Shown piece by piece: positions 15,204 through 24,800 of a DNA stretch of 64,000 nt; position 1 is the stretch's first letter; the number at the start of each line of letters is the position of its first letter. A program made the position numbers and the translations under genes. Source of the DNA: Microbispora hainanensis (GTDB taxonomy: Bacteria; Actinomycetota; Actinomycetes; Streptosporangiales; Streptosporangiaceae). The stretch lies in contig NZ_VIRM01000047.1 of NCBI RefSeq assembly GCF_006874475.1, positions 1 through 64,000 on the forward strand, read 5' to 3'. A model generated the notes under the pieces. That model saw only the letters and a program-made list of their open reading frames with translations. It made no database searches and was not told the origin of the DNA.

Positions 15204-16064
15204 GTGAGCGACAACACCCTGGGAGAGTTCCTGCGGTCCCGCCGTGAGGCGGTCACCCCCGCCGAGGTCGGGCTGCCCGGCGGCGCCCGGCGCCGCACCC
15301 CCGGCCTTCGCCGTTCCGAACTGGCCACGCTGGCCGGAATCAGCGTCGAATATCTCACCCGGCTTGAGCAGGGGCGGGACCGTCACCCCTCGGTGCCCGT
15401 GCTCGCCGCCCTCGCCGACGCGTTGCGCCTGTCGTCCGACGACCGCCTCCACCTGCTCCACCATTTCAAGGCGGCCGACGGTGCCGGCCGGCTCGTCGGC
15501 CCATGCCAGGGGCCGCCCGCGCAGTCGGTCCGCCCCACCGTCCGGGCGCTGCTCGACCGGCTCGAACCCGCCCCGGCGGTGGTCGTCAACCGGCTCGGTG
15601 ACGTGCTCGCCCACACGAACGGCTACGAACTGCTTGCCGGCCCCATCGGGTTGCTCGACCACCGGCCGCCCAACCTGGTGCGGTACGTCTTCGCCGACCT
15701 CCGGGCCAAGGCCGCGTACCCCGACTGGGACCGGGTCGCCGGCGAGCGGCTCGCCGCGCTGAAACCGGGGATTTCCCGGGAGGACCCGCACGTCGAGCAC
15801 CTCGTCAACGAGCTGACCCTGGCCGTCGGCGCGCCCTTCACCGACCGGCTGGCGACTGCGCCCGGCCCGTCCAAGCGCACCGGTCTCGAACGGCTGGCGC
15901 ATCCCGAGGCGGGCGAACTACGGCTGGCCTACGAGACCCTCGGCCTGTCCGACGACGACAGCCAGCTCCTCATCGCCTACCTCCCCGCGGACGACGCCAC
16001 CGCCGCCAGGCTCGACCGCCTCACGGGCCGCCACCCCGGAGCCCTCCGCGCCGTCACGGGCTGA
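15204..16064 (+). CDS. XRE regulator with MmyB-like ligand-binding domain
   Basis: 286 residues. N-terminal HTH: LGEFLRSRREAVTPAEVGLP, RTPGLRRSELATLAGISVEY, LEQGRDRHPS. This RTPGLRREE-type start and the following sensor region (VVNRLGDVLAHTNGYELLAG, then VRYVFADLRAKAAYPDWDRV) match the MmyB-like family, whose C-terminal domain binds fatty-acid-like ligands. GTG at 15204 starts the family's usual N-terminus (VSDNTLGEFL). The divergent SDR is the likely target, and regulation may be lifted by a hydrophobic ligand. Confidence 0.92.
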   Translation: MSDNTLGEFLRSRREAVTPAEVGLPGGARRRTPGLRRSELATLAGISVEYLTRLEQGRDRHPSVPVLAALADALRLSSDDRLHLLHHFKAADGAGRLVGPCQGPPAQSVRPTVRALLDRLEPAPAVVVNRLGDVLAHTNGYELLAGPIGLLDHRPPNLVRYVFADLRAKAAYPDWDRVAGERLAALKPGISREDPHVEHLVNELTLAVGAPFTDRLATAPGPSKRTGLERLAHPEAGELRLAYETLGLSDDDSQLLIAYLPADDATAARLDRLTGRHPGALRAVTG

Positions 16065-16109
16065 TGATCTCGGGGCTAGTGTCGAAGAGCATCGAGAGGA
16101 GGCGGCACG

Positions 16110-16634
16110 GTGAGCGCGCTTGAGGTACGGCTGCGACCGGTGCAAGAGGACGATCTCGACATCTTCCGGCGGTTCGTCACAGAACCGGGACTGATCGGCC
16201 TCGACTGGGCGGGATTCCGCGACGCTCAGGCCCCGGCGCGGCGCTACGCCAAGGACGGATACCTGGGCGAGGACGACAGCAGGCTCATCGTCGAGGCCGA
16301 CGGCACGGCCGCGGGCCTGGTGAGCTGGTCGGCGCGGGGGGTCGGGCTCTCCCGATTCTGGGAAATAGGGATCGCCCTGCTTCCTGACCGGCGGGGGCAC
16401 GGCATCGGCTGGCGCGCTCAGGCGATGCTGTGCGACTACCTGTTCACCCACACCCCGGTCGAGCGCATCCAGGCGTTCACCCATCCGGAGAACATCGCGG
16501 AGCAGAAGTCGCTGGAGAAGGCCGGATTCACCTTCGAGGGCGTCTTACGCGCGGTGGAGTTCCTCCGCGGTCAGTGGCGCGACGGCTGGATGTACAGCAG
16601 GCTGCGAAGCGATCCGTACCCACCGAATCTCTAA
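16110..16634 (+). CDS. GNAT family N-acetyltransferase
   Basis: 174-residue GNAT of the RimJ/RimL kind. The acetyl-CoA motif is DRRGHGIGWRAQAMLCDYLF (part shown, around residue 91), and QAFTHPENIAEQKSLEKAGF gives the typical N-x-x-S-x-x-x-x-x-K-x-G-F pattern. C-terminal FLRGQWRDGWMYSRL is usual for this group. GTG start with gagagg upstream. Its stop overlaps the convergent hydrolase by four bases. The substrate could be a small amine or a protein N-terminus. Confidence 0.9.
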   Translation: MSALEVRLRPVQEDDLDIFRRFVTEPGLIGLDWAGFRDAQAPARRYAKDGYLGEDDSRLIVEADGTAAGLVSWSARGVGLSRFWEIGIALLPDRRGHGIGWRAQAMLCDYLFTHTPVERIQAFTHPENIAEQKSLEKAGFTFEGVLRAVEFLRGQWRDGWMYSRLRSDPYPPNL

Positions 16635-17422
16635 CAGATCGTCACTCGGTCGAGCCATTCGCCGACGAGCGCGGCCAGCAGCCCGGTCTGCTCGTGCGGC
16701 AGCGCGTGCCCGGCCCGGTCGAGGACGGCGTACGTGGCATGCGGATATCGCTCCACCAGCTCCCAGGCGCCGGCGTACCCCACGGTGGCGTCCTGGCGCC
16801 CGGCGAGGATCAGCGTCGGGCCGGTGTACGGGGAGGTGTCGCTCAGCCGCCATCGCTCGAAGACCCGCCCGAGGCCGTCCCGGTCGACAAGGGGCAGGGC
16901 CGGGGCCACGTGCTCCCGGAACCGTTCGAGGGTGGCGGGCGTCTGCACCACGAAGTAGTCGCGGAACTGGGCCTGCTCGGCCGGGCTCAGCGCGTCGGCC
17001 ACGTCGGCCGAGGCGTGCTGCACCTCGTGTGCGGGCACGTCACGCGCGTCCTCGCCGAGGGGGCAGATCAGCGCCAGCCCCGCGACCTGGGCCGGACGCC
17101 GGGCGGCGACCCCCCTGGCCAGATATCCGCCGAACGAGTGGCCGACGACCGCAAACCGCTGATCGCCGGCAACGGCGTCGACCAGACCGAGCACGAGATC
17201 GAGGACGTCGTCGGAGCCGCGGAGCCGGTCGGCCACCGGCGTGCGCCCCATGCCCGGCAGGTCCGGGTAGACGCGCCGATAACCGGGCCGGTCGCGGAAG
17301 ACGGGTTCCAAGGCGCCGACCATCTCGCGATGGTCCACCCCCGCTCCGTGCAACGCCAGAACGGGCATCCCGTCGCCGTGCTCGGCGAAATGCACCGGTA
17401 TGCCGCTGATCTCCACGTCCAT
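16631..17422 (-). CDS. Alpha/beta hydrolase
   Basis: 263 residues with a proline-iminopeptidase-like hydrolase fold: oxyanion LALHGAGVDH near 22-31, GMGRTP, nucleophile elbow GHSFGG (Ser at about 99), AGRQDATVG with the likely catalytic Asp, and AGHALPHEQ with the catalytic His. The substrate is unknown; a small ester is likely. Starts 18 bases after the upstream GNAT on the same strand, so the two may share a transcript. Confidence 0.9.
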   Translation of the reverse strand: MDVEISGIPVHFAEHGDGMPVLALHGAGVDHREMVGALEPVFRDRPGYRRVYPDLPGMGRTPVADRLRGSDDVLDLVLGLVDAVAGDQRFAVVGHSFGGYLARGVAARRPAQVAGLALICPLGEDARDVPAHEVQHASADVADALSPAEQAQFRDYFVVQTPATLERFREHVAPALPLVDRDGLGRVFERWRLSDTSPYTGPTLILAGRQDATVGYAGAWELVERYPHATYAVLDRAGHALPHEQTGLLAALVGEWLDRVTIC

Positions 17423-17440
17423 TCCGTCAACCTAGCCAGA

Positions 17441-18016
17441 TCAGGCGGTGGCCGTTCTGGAAACGAGCCACTGCTCCCGGGTGATCGCATACTCGACCTC
17501 ACCGAGCTCGCTCCCGGGGAGCGGCTCCTCCCAGTCCATGTGGAACGTACGGACGTACTGCATGCCGATCGCGGCCATCGTCGCGCGGGAGGCGGCGTTG
17601 ACCGCCATGGTCTCGGCGAAGACGCGGTTCAGCCGGAGGTCTTCGAACGCGTAACGAAGCAGCTCGCGGGCTCCCTCGCTGCCGAGGCCCTGACGCCAGT
17701 AGCGCCGCAGGAGCCGGTATCCGAGCTCGGCCTGTCCGTCGGCCGGGCCCTGGTCGGCACGCTCGGGCGGCTCCAGAAGCCACCAGCCGACGAACCGGCC
17801 GTCCACGAACCCGGCCCAGAAGCCGAGCCCGGCAGCGCTGTGCGCGGCGGCGAGCCGCTGGCGGTGGAGGGCCTCCACCTCCTCACGGGTGCGCGCACGG
17901 CCGGTGAGGTAGCGCATCACCTCGGGATCGGCGTCGAGCTCGATCTCGTGCTCAAGGTGGTCGTCCGACAGCGGCACAAGCGTGATGCGGTCCGTCTGCA
18001 ATATGGGCTGGGACAC
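17441..18016 (-). CDS. GNAT family N-acetyltransferase (RimJ/RimL-like)
   Basis: 191 residues. N-terminal LQTDRITLVPLSDDHLEHE is the RimJ-like opening; GYRLLRRYWRQGLGSEGARE contains the acetyl-CoA loop, and VNAASRATMAAIGMQYV is the N-A-S-R-x-x-M-x-x-x-G-M signature (about 139-155) of this subfamily. GTG start at 18016. It precedes the alpha/beta hydrolase by 18 bases. It differs from the GNAT at 16110, being from a separate subgroup rather than a duplicate. Confidence 0.9.
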   Translation of the reverse strand: MSQPILQTDRITLVPLSDDHLEHEIELDADPEVMRYLTGRARTREEVEALHRQRLAAAHSAAGLGFWAGFVDGRFVGWWLLEPPERADQGPADGQAELGYRLLRRYWRQGLGSEGARELLRYAFEDLRLNRVFAETMAVNAASRATMAAIGMQYVRTFHMDWEEPLPGSELGEVEYAITREQWLVSRTATA

Positions 18017-18226
18017 GCGGGCGATTCTCGCGCTTGACCCGCTTTCCGGTCATTCCATTTTCCCGGGGGACGTCGGCGACCGGGGTGTTGCCGTCGTCCG
18101 CTTCGGCGGTACTCCGGATGACCCGATCCCGGCTTGATCACAGCATCGTCCCGGGTGAGATACGCGCGCGGTCGGGCTCGGAGCTCTGCTGGATGATGAC
18201 TCGTCGGCCTATTTCGAGGAGTCATC

Positions 18227-18928
18227 GTGTATCCCGCACCACCGCTCACACCTCTGCGTCCGATACGGGGCCTGGGGACGGCGGCCGTCGTGATGTTGGT
18301 CGTCGACGCCGTGGTGCGCGTGCTCGCCTTCGCCGTCGACGTGCAGCGCATCGTGCTCATCGACAGGTTCCTGGCCGATATGAACTCCGTGCCCCTCAGC
18401 GATCTCGAAACCAACGACAGGTTGTATTCGATGTCCGGGCTGGTGGAGACCGTCGCCTACTACGCCACCGCCGTCATGTTCCTGATCTGGCTGTTCCGGG
18501 CCAGGGCGAATGCCGAGACACTGAGCCCGTGGCCGCACCGGCGGGCCAGACCCTGGCTGATCTTCGGGTGGTTCGCGCCGATCGTCAGTCTCTGGTTCCC
18601 GAAACAGATCGTCGACGACATCTGGACGTCTTCCAAGCCGGGCGCCGTCCAGGAGACCGGAAGCCTCGCGGCCGCCCGCCGTTCCGGTCTTGTCTGGGCA
18701 TGGTGGCTGACATGGTGGGTCACCTCGTTCGTGACGAGGGGGCTGAGCGTGTTGTTCGCCAATTCCAAGGAGTTGCCGGACATTCGGGATGCCGCCCTTT
18801 TCAGCGTCGCCGGCAACGTCCTGACCATCGGGGCCGCCGCCCTGGCCATCGCGGTCGTCCTCACGATCACTCGTTTCCAGGACGATCACCGCCGGGTCGC
18901 CTTCTGGCCGTCCTCGTACGCGATGTGA
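18227..18928 (+). CDS. DUF4328 membrane protein
   Basis: 233-residue inner-membrane protein. Predicted transmembrane segments lie at about 18-37, 72-89 (AYYATAVMFLIWLFRARANA, shown in part), 105-120 (WLIFGWFAPIVSLWFPKQ), 153-166 and 195-215. The FGWFAPIVSLWFPKQIVDDI block is the DUF4328 hallmark, and WTSSKPG follows. No biochemical role is known for the family. It reads toward the fossil transporter/response-regulator frame, ending five bases before it. ATG start with gagg nearby. Confidence 0.85.
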   Translation: MYPAPPLTPLRPIRGLGTAAVVMLVVDAVVRVLAFAVDVQRIVLIDRFLADMNSVPLSDLETNDRLYSMSGLVETVAYYATAVMFLIWLFRARANAETLSPWPHRRARPWLIFGWFAPIVSLWFPKQIVDDIWTSSKPGAVQETGSLAAARRSGLVWAWWLTWWVTSFVTRGLSVLFANSKELPDIRDAALFSVAGNVLTIGAAALAIAVVLTITRFQDDHRRVAFWPSSYAM

Positions 18929-18932
18929 GGCG

Positions 18933-19762
18933 TCAGAGCCAGCCGTGTTCGTCGGCTACCAGGGCGGCCTCGGCACGGGTGCCGGCGCCGGTCTTGCCGA
19001 TCGCCGCCGACAGATGGTTGCGCACGGTCCCCGCTGACAGGTGCAGGCTCCGGGCTATCTCCGCCATGGTCAGGACGGGAGCGCAGCACGCAGGTCGGCC
19101 GTGACCTCCAGGCCGTCCCTGCCCGGCATCTGCACGTCGAGCAGGGCCACGTCCGGCCGGCTGCGCCGGGCCGCCTCGACGACCTCCTCGCCCGAGCCGA
19201 CCTGGGCCATCACCTCGATGTCGGGCTCCACCGCGAGCAGCACGCCCCAGCGCGCCGGGAGCAGCCAGGCCGCCACCGCGAGCACGTAGCTGAACACGCC
19301 GGCGTGGCCCAGACAGAGCGGGCCGTCGCGCAGCATGGCCGCGACGGCCGCGAGCACGAACAGCGCCGCGACGAGCAGGATCCGCCGCCGGGGCGGCAGG
19401 CGGATCCCGGCGGTCATGGCCACGCCCAGCACGAGCGTGTACAGCGTCAGGACCAGCGCGGCCTGCCCGCCGCCCTCCCCAATGGCACCGTCCAAAGCGG
19501 CCGCGTGCCCGACCTGGGCGAGCCAGTAGCTCGGCAGCACCTTGGCCACCGTCGCGAGCGCGTCGGGGAACGTGCTCACCGGGATGAACAGCCCGACGAC
19601 CATGTCGATGGTGGTGGATTCGCCCGCGCCGTTGGGGCCGAGCAGGGCCACCACCTCCCCTCGGTTCACCACCAGGTCGATCCTGTCGACCACGCGGGTC
19701 TCGCCGTACGTCTTGCGCAGCCCCGTGGTGGAGAGGGCGGGGGCGCGGTCATGAATGTTCAC
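18933..19762 (-). pseudogene. Collapsed ABC-transporter plus two-component operon (chimeric fossil)
   Basis: Several former genes are fused by deletions. The long frame (230 codons from ATG 19762) reads: residues 1-58, start of an ABC ATPase with LLGPNGAGESTT; 59-118, the C-terminus of an ABC-2 permease (STFPDALATVAKVLPSYWLA); about 125-177, hydrophobic helices of a sensor kinase; 178-230, a response-regulator receiver with LLDVQMPGRDG, D209. The frame stops near 19070 and, after a gap, a LuxR-type HTH follows at 18933-19083 (AEIARSLHLSAGTVRNHLS, shown in part). The Walker A lysine is Glu48, so the ATPase would be dead anyway. This matches the order of actinobacterial ABC-2/DesKR operons, with most of each gene missing. 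Confidence 0.85.
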
Positions 19763-19845
19763 AGGGCGAGCGTCCGCCGCCGCCCCGATGCGGACCTCCG
19801 TCGTATGTCACGACCCGCCCACGACAGATGTCACGGATCCGGCTC

Positions 19846-19887
19846 TTGCCGGCCCGCAACGGCGCCGCTAGATCGGATCTAGCGGCG
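19846..19887 (+). promoter_or_regulatory. Promoter with a 25-bp perfect palindrome before the ABC exporter
   Basis: The 25 bases at 19863-19887 form a perfect palindrome: arms CGCCGCTAGATC and GATCTAGCGGCG around a central G. A plausible promoter runs through it: -35 TTGCCG (19846-19851), 17-base spacer, -10 TAGATC (19869-19874). Binding there would block RNA polymerase. It starts 60 bases before the DrrA-like gene. No adjacent TetR gene is present, so the repressor may be encoded elsewhere. Confidence 0.65.
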
Positions 19888-19946
19888 GGTGCCCCGGATC
19901 TGGCGCCTCTTTCGTGAAGGTTTGGATGAAACGGAGACGACAGATC

Positions 19947-20969
19947 ATGCACGACCTGGCGATAGAGACATCGGGCCTGGTCAAGACATTCGGCGACAAC
20001 CGCGCGGTGGACGGGCTCGACCTCACGGTGCCGGCGGGCACGGTATATGGCGTCCTCGGCCCCAACGGGGCGGGGAAGACCACGGCGGTCAAGATGCTGG
20101 CGACCCTGCTGCGCCCGGACGGCGGCGAGGCCAGGGTCTTCGGCCACGACGTGCTGCGCGAGGCCGACGCCGTACGCGGCCGGGTGAGCCTGACGGGCCA
20201 GTACGCCTCGGTGGACGAGGAGATGACCGGGGTGGAGAACCTGGTCCTGCTCGGCAGGCTGCTGGGCCACAGGAAGGCCGCCGCCAAAGACAGGGCCATG
20301 CAGCTGCTCGAGGCGTTCGGGCTGACCGAGGCCGCCCGCCGGCAGGTCAAGAACTACTCGGGCGGCATGCGCAGACGGCTGGACATCGCGGCCAGCATCC
20401 TCAACACGCCCGACCTGCTGTTCCTGGACGAGCCCACGACCGGCCTCGACCCGCGCAGCCGCAACCAGGTCTGGGACATCATCAGGATCGTGGTCGCCCA
20501 CGGCACGACCGTGCTGCTCACCACGCAGTATCTGGACGAGGCCGACCGGCTGGCGGGGCGCATCGCGGTCATCGACCACGGCAGGGTCATCGCCGAGGGC
20601 ACGCCGGGCGAGCTCAAGTCGTCGGTCGGCTCGGGGGCGGTGCACGTGCGGCTGCGCGACGCCGCGCAGCGGCCGGAGGCCGAGCGGGTGCTGGCCAAGG
20701 AGCTGAACACCCAGGTCCATCTGGAAGCCGATCCGGTCGCCCTGACGGCCCGCATCGCCGGGGACGACGCCGACGCGGGCCCGGAGCGGGCCTCGCGTGC
20801 CCTCGCGGCACTGGCGGCGTCCGGCATCGTCGTGGACGACTTCTCCCTCGGCCAGCCCAGCCTCGATGAAGCCTTCCTCGCGCTGACAGGCGCGCCTCCT
20901 GGGGAACACAGCTTGGCACTCACGGATCACCCGGCCACCGGCGAGAACGCTCAGGAGGAGGCGGCATGA
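19947..20969 (+). CDS. DrrA-like ABC transporter ATP-binding protein
   Basis: 340-residue ATPase of the daunorubicin-resistance (DrrA) exporter family. Walker [10 protein letters not shown] at 38-46, Q-loop [11 protein letters not shown], signature [12 protein letters not shown], Walker [14 protein letters not shown] and the switch His region [13 protein letters not shown]. The C-terminal 80 residues match the DrrA_C extension ([15 protein letters not shown]). [12 protein letters not shown] at 19947 is the family start and has cggagac upstream; starts at 19926 and 19914 would add residues. Overlaps the permease by ATGA. A 25-bp palindrome lies upstream. Substrate not predictable. Confidence 0.93.
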   Translation: MHDLAIETSGLVKTFGDNRAVDGLDLTVPAGTVYGVLGPNGAGKTTAVKMLATLLRPDGGEARVFGHDVLREADAVRGRVSLTGQYASVDEEMTGVENLVLLGRLLGHRKAAAKDRAMQLLEAFGLTEAARRQVKNYSGGMRRRLDIAASILNTPDLLFLDEPTTGLDPRSRNQVWDIIRIVVAHGTTVLLTTQYLDEADRLAGRIAVIDHGRVIAEGTPGELKSSVGSGAVHVRLRDAAQRPEAERVLAKELNTQVHLEADPVALTARIAGDDADAGPERASRALAALAASGIVVDDFSLGQPSLDEAFLALTGAPPGEHSLALTDHPATGENAQEEAA

Positions 20970-21811
20970 GCGCCACGACCACCGAGACCGGCACGTCCTT
21001 CGTCCCCGCCGCCGACATGCTGGGCGCGGTCCTGGCACCCGGGGTGCGCCCGCCGCGCCCCAGCGCCCTGTCGGCCTCGCTGACGTTCGGCTGGCGGGCG
21101 ATGTTGAAGATCAAGCACGTGCCCGAGCAGCTGTTCGACGTCACCGCGTTCCCGATCATGATGACGTTGATGTTCACCTACCTGTTCGGCGGTGCGCTGG
21201 CGGGCTCGCCGACGGAGTATCTGCAGTTCCTGCTGCCGGGCATCATGGTGACGAGCGTCGTCATGATCACGATGTACACCGGGGTCGAGGTCAACAAGGA
21301 CATCGAGAAGGGCGTCTTCGACCGCTTCCGCAGTCTGCCGATCTGGCGGCCGTCGACCATGATCGGCTACCTGCTCGGCGACGCGTTGCGCTACACGATG
21401 GCCTCGACGGTCATCCTCGTGGTCGGCCTGGTGCTGGGTTTCCGCCCGCAGGGCGGGGTCGTCGGCGTGGTGGCCGCGATCGCGCTGCTGGTGGCCTTCT
21501 CGTTCGCGTTCTCGTGGATCTGGACGATGTTCGGGCTGCTGCTACGCAGCGAGAAGTCGGTGATGGGCGTCAGCATGATGGTGCTGTTCCCGCTCACCTT
21601 CCTCAGCAACGTCTATGTGGACCCGCAGACCATGCCGGGCTGGCTGCAGGCGTTCGTCGGGGTCAACCCCATCTCCCACCTGGTCACCGCGGCGCGTTCC
21701 CTGATGGCGGGCAGCCCGGACGCCGGGGAGGTCACCTGGGTGCTGGTCTGCGGCGCGCTGTCGGTCGTGATCTTCGGCGCGCTGACCATGCGGCTCTACA
21801 ACCGCAAGTAG
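20966..21811 (+). CDS. DrrB-like ABC-2 permease
   Basis: 281-residue membrane subunit of the exporter, with about six transmembrane segments. [20 protein letters not shown] and [20 protein letters not shown], the intracellular stretch [17 protein letters not shown], and [20 protein letters not shown] near the end are the hallmarks of DrrB/ABC2_membrane proteins. It is translationally coupled to the ATPase gene and ends one base before the convergent AAA regulator. The pair likely exports a hydrophobic drug or lipid. Confidence 0.92.
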   Translation: MSATTTETGTSFVPAADMLGAVLAPGVRPPRPSALSASLTFGWRAMLKIKHVPEQLFDVTAFPIMMTLMFTYLFGGALAGSPTEYLQFLLPGIMVTSVVMITMYTGVEVNKDIEKGVFDRFRSLPIWRPSTMIGYLLGDALRYTMASTVILVVGLVLGFRPQGGVVGVVAAIALLVAFSFAFSWIWTMFGLLLRSEKSVMGVSMMVLFPLTFLSNVYVDPQTMPGWLQAFVGVNPISHLVTAARSLMAGSPDAGEVTWVLVCGALSVVIFGALTMRLYNRK

Positions 21812-21812
21812 G

Positions 21813-24800
21813 TCACAGGCGCCAGGTGATCTCGTGGCCGGACTGGTAGCGGCAGGTGGCGCCGGTGGAGACGGCCGAGCGCAGGTGCGCGGCCAACGCG
21901 GGATGCAGGCGGTCGAGCTTGCGCAGCACGTCACGGATGCGGGCGGTGACGGCCTTGCGGGCGCGCTCCGCCTCGTCGCCGAGCCGGCGGTCACGCCCGC
22001 CGAGCCCGGAGGCGGAGCGCAGCTCGGCCAGCAGAGCCGCCCGTTCTCTGTCGAACTCCACCGCCCGGCCGTCGTCGCCCCGCTCGGCCGCCCGGTCGAT
22101 CTCCTCGTCGAGCCGGGCGAGCCGGCGCCGATATCGCGCCTTGGCCTCCTCGTCGAGCACCGCGTCGCCGCCCATCCCCCGGGCGGCGACGACCAGCTCC
22201 CCGCCCTCCGGGTCGAGCAGCCGTACGGCGGGCAGGTCGGCCCCGGGATGGCTCAGCAGGAAGTGGAGGTCGCGCAGGCCCTTGGCGTCGGGCAGGCGGA
22301 CGGTGTGGCCGCCGAACCCCAGGGTCCAGACCGCGCCGTCCCGCCGGAACTCGGCTCCGGCGCCGGGCGGTGTGCGGCTCCTGCGGACGCGCTCCAGGAC
22401 GTGCCGCATGCCGAGCCGGCTCGCCTCGCTCTCCACGTCGTCCAGCAGCTTCCCGGCCTCCTCGGCATCGCCCGGGCGGCCCCGCCGCAGCAGCGCCTCG
22501 CCGAGATGCGCCCGCGCCTCGACGGACCACGGACGGGCGAGGAGCAGCTCGGCGGAGTGCCAGGCGGCGGTGAACCCGTCGATCGCCTCGTCCCAGCGTT
22601 CCTGCGCCGCGTCGACGAGGGCACGCAGGAGGACCACCGGACCGCCGATGTCCCAGCCGTACATCGACACCGCCCAGGTGCCGAGGTAGGGATCGAGCTC
22701 GGCCCGCGCCTTCTCGCACAACTCCGGGTCGCGCGACCACGCCGCCACCATGGCCTGGAACCGCAACCACAGGGGCTGCACCGAACGTCGCGGCTCGCCC
22801 CTGGCCATGGTCTCGCGCAGGTGGCGCAGGGCGGTCACGCCGTCTCCCCTGCGCAGCGCGGTCATCCCCTCAAGCAGGCCAGGGCAGGGGTGCCGGCTCC
22901 GGCGCAGCGCACGGTGGATCTCGTCCAGGCCGTCGTCGCGGCCCTGCAGCATGCGCACGGCCCAGCGGTGGTGGTCCAGCATGTACAGGCAGTGGTCGTG
23001 CCCGTGCTCGAACCGGGTGAGGTCGTCGAGCAGCGCCTCCGCCTGACCGAAGTCGCCCGTGAGCGCGGCGATGATGCTGCGGTCGCTGGCCGTCGCTATG
23101 TCGATGCGCGGCAGGTCGGCGCGGCCGCCGAGCGCGACGAACTCGCGGAACTGGTCGAAATAGGCGGGGTCGCCCTGCTCGAGCAGGGCGACCCAGCGCA
23201 ACGCGGCGGCGATGCTCTCCATCTCGACGTCGCCCGTGCGGCGGGCCAGGGTCAGCAGCTCTCCGGTGAGCGCCGCCCTCTCCGGTGCGGTGCCCAGGCC
23301 CCAGATGGCGTCGTGGGAGGCCCACAGGCTGAAGGCCAGCGCCTCGTCGTCCTCGCCGCGCCGGGCGAGCAGCGCCACATGGATGGCCAGCTCTCGTGCG
23401 AGGTGGTCGAGGGACAGCTCCTCGCCGGGGGGCAGGCCGTCCCGGACCAGCTCGCCGTGCGCCTCGCGCAGCAGATCGGCGACCAGCGGACCGCCGTCGC
23501 CGCCGCAGGACGCGTAGAAGGTCAGCGCCACCCGCGCGACCAGCTGGGGCTCGCCGATCTCCCGCGCGACGGCGGCCGCCTCCTCGAACGCACGCCTGCC
23601 GCCGTCGCGGTCGTTCCCGTGGTAGACCTCGCGGCCGAGTTCGAGTGCGATCACGACGCGCCGGCGGTGCTCACCGGCGACGGCGGCCAGTTCGAGCGCC
23701 CGGCGATAGTGCCCGAGCGCCTCCTCGGTGGCCAGGCGCGCGGCGGCGTCACGGGCCGCGGCGAGCAGCCGGTCGGCCGCGTGGGCCGGCTCGACGTGGT
23801 CACCGGCGAGGTAGGCGTGCCGGGCCACGTCGGCGGGGAGCACATGCTCCGCGAGAGCCGGCGACCGCTCCACGGCGTCGACCACCGCGGCGTGCCGCCG
23901 GGCCGCGGCCTTCTCGTCGAGAGACTCGTAGAGCGTCTGGCGGACCAGGTCGTGCGGGAACGCGAACACGTCCCCGCCGCCTGCCGACTTACCCCCTGCC
24001 GACCCACCCCCTGCCGGCCCTCCCCCTGCCACCCCGTTTTTCGCCGCCCCGTTTTTCGCGATCACGAGCCGGGCGGCCACCGCCTGGTCGAGCAGCCGTT
24101 CCACCTGGAAAACGGGAGCGGCGGCGACGGCGGCCAGCACCTGGCGGTGGAACTCACGCCCGAGCACCGCGGCGGTGACGAGAAGGTCCACGACCGGCGC
24201 GGGCAGCAGAGACAGCCGCCGCAGCAGGGTGTCGCGGACGCCGGGAGCGATCGTGGCGACCGAACCTCCGCTGCGCCACAGCCGCGCCGTCTGCTCCACG
24301 AAGAAGGGGTTGCCGCCGGTGCGCCGGTGCACCTCGGCGACGAGGTCGGCGGACGGATTCAGGCCGGCGGCGCGGGTCATCAGCGCGCCGACCTCCTCGC
24401 GTTCGAGCCCGGTCAGGGTGACCGTGGTCGCCCGCGCGACGAGCGGCAGCACGAGGGGCCGCAGCGGATGGTCCGCCGACTCCACCTCCACGTCGCGGTA
24501 GGTGCCCACCAGCAGCACCCGCTCGAACCAGGTGTGCTGGGCCGCGAAGTCCAGCAGCCGGAGCGACGCGGCATCCGCCCAGTGGAGGTCTTCGAGCACC
24601 ACCACCAGGGGACGGCTCTGGGACACCGCCACCAGGGCGCTCGTCACCGCGTCGTACAGCCGGAAGCCCTCGGCCACGTCGGCGCTCGGCGACTCGCCCA
24701 GCAGCGCCGCCAGTCCGGCGCCCGCGGCGTCTTCGGCCGCCGCCCACTCCTCGGGCGCGGCCCACCGCCGCATTCCCCGCAGCACCTGCACCCACGGCCA

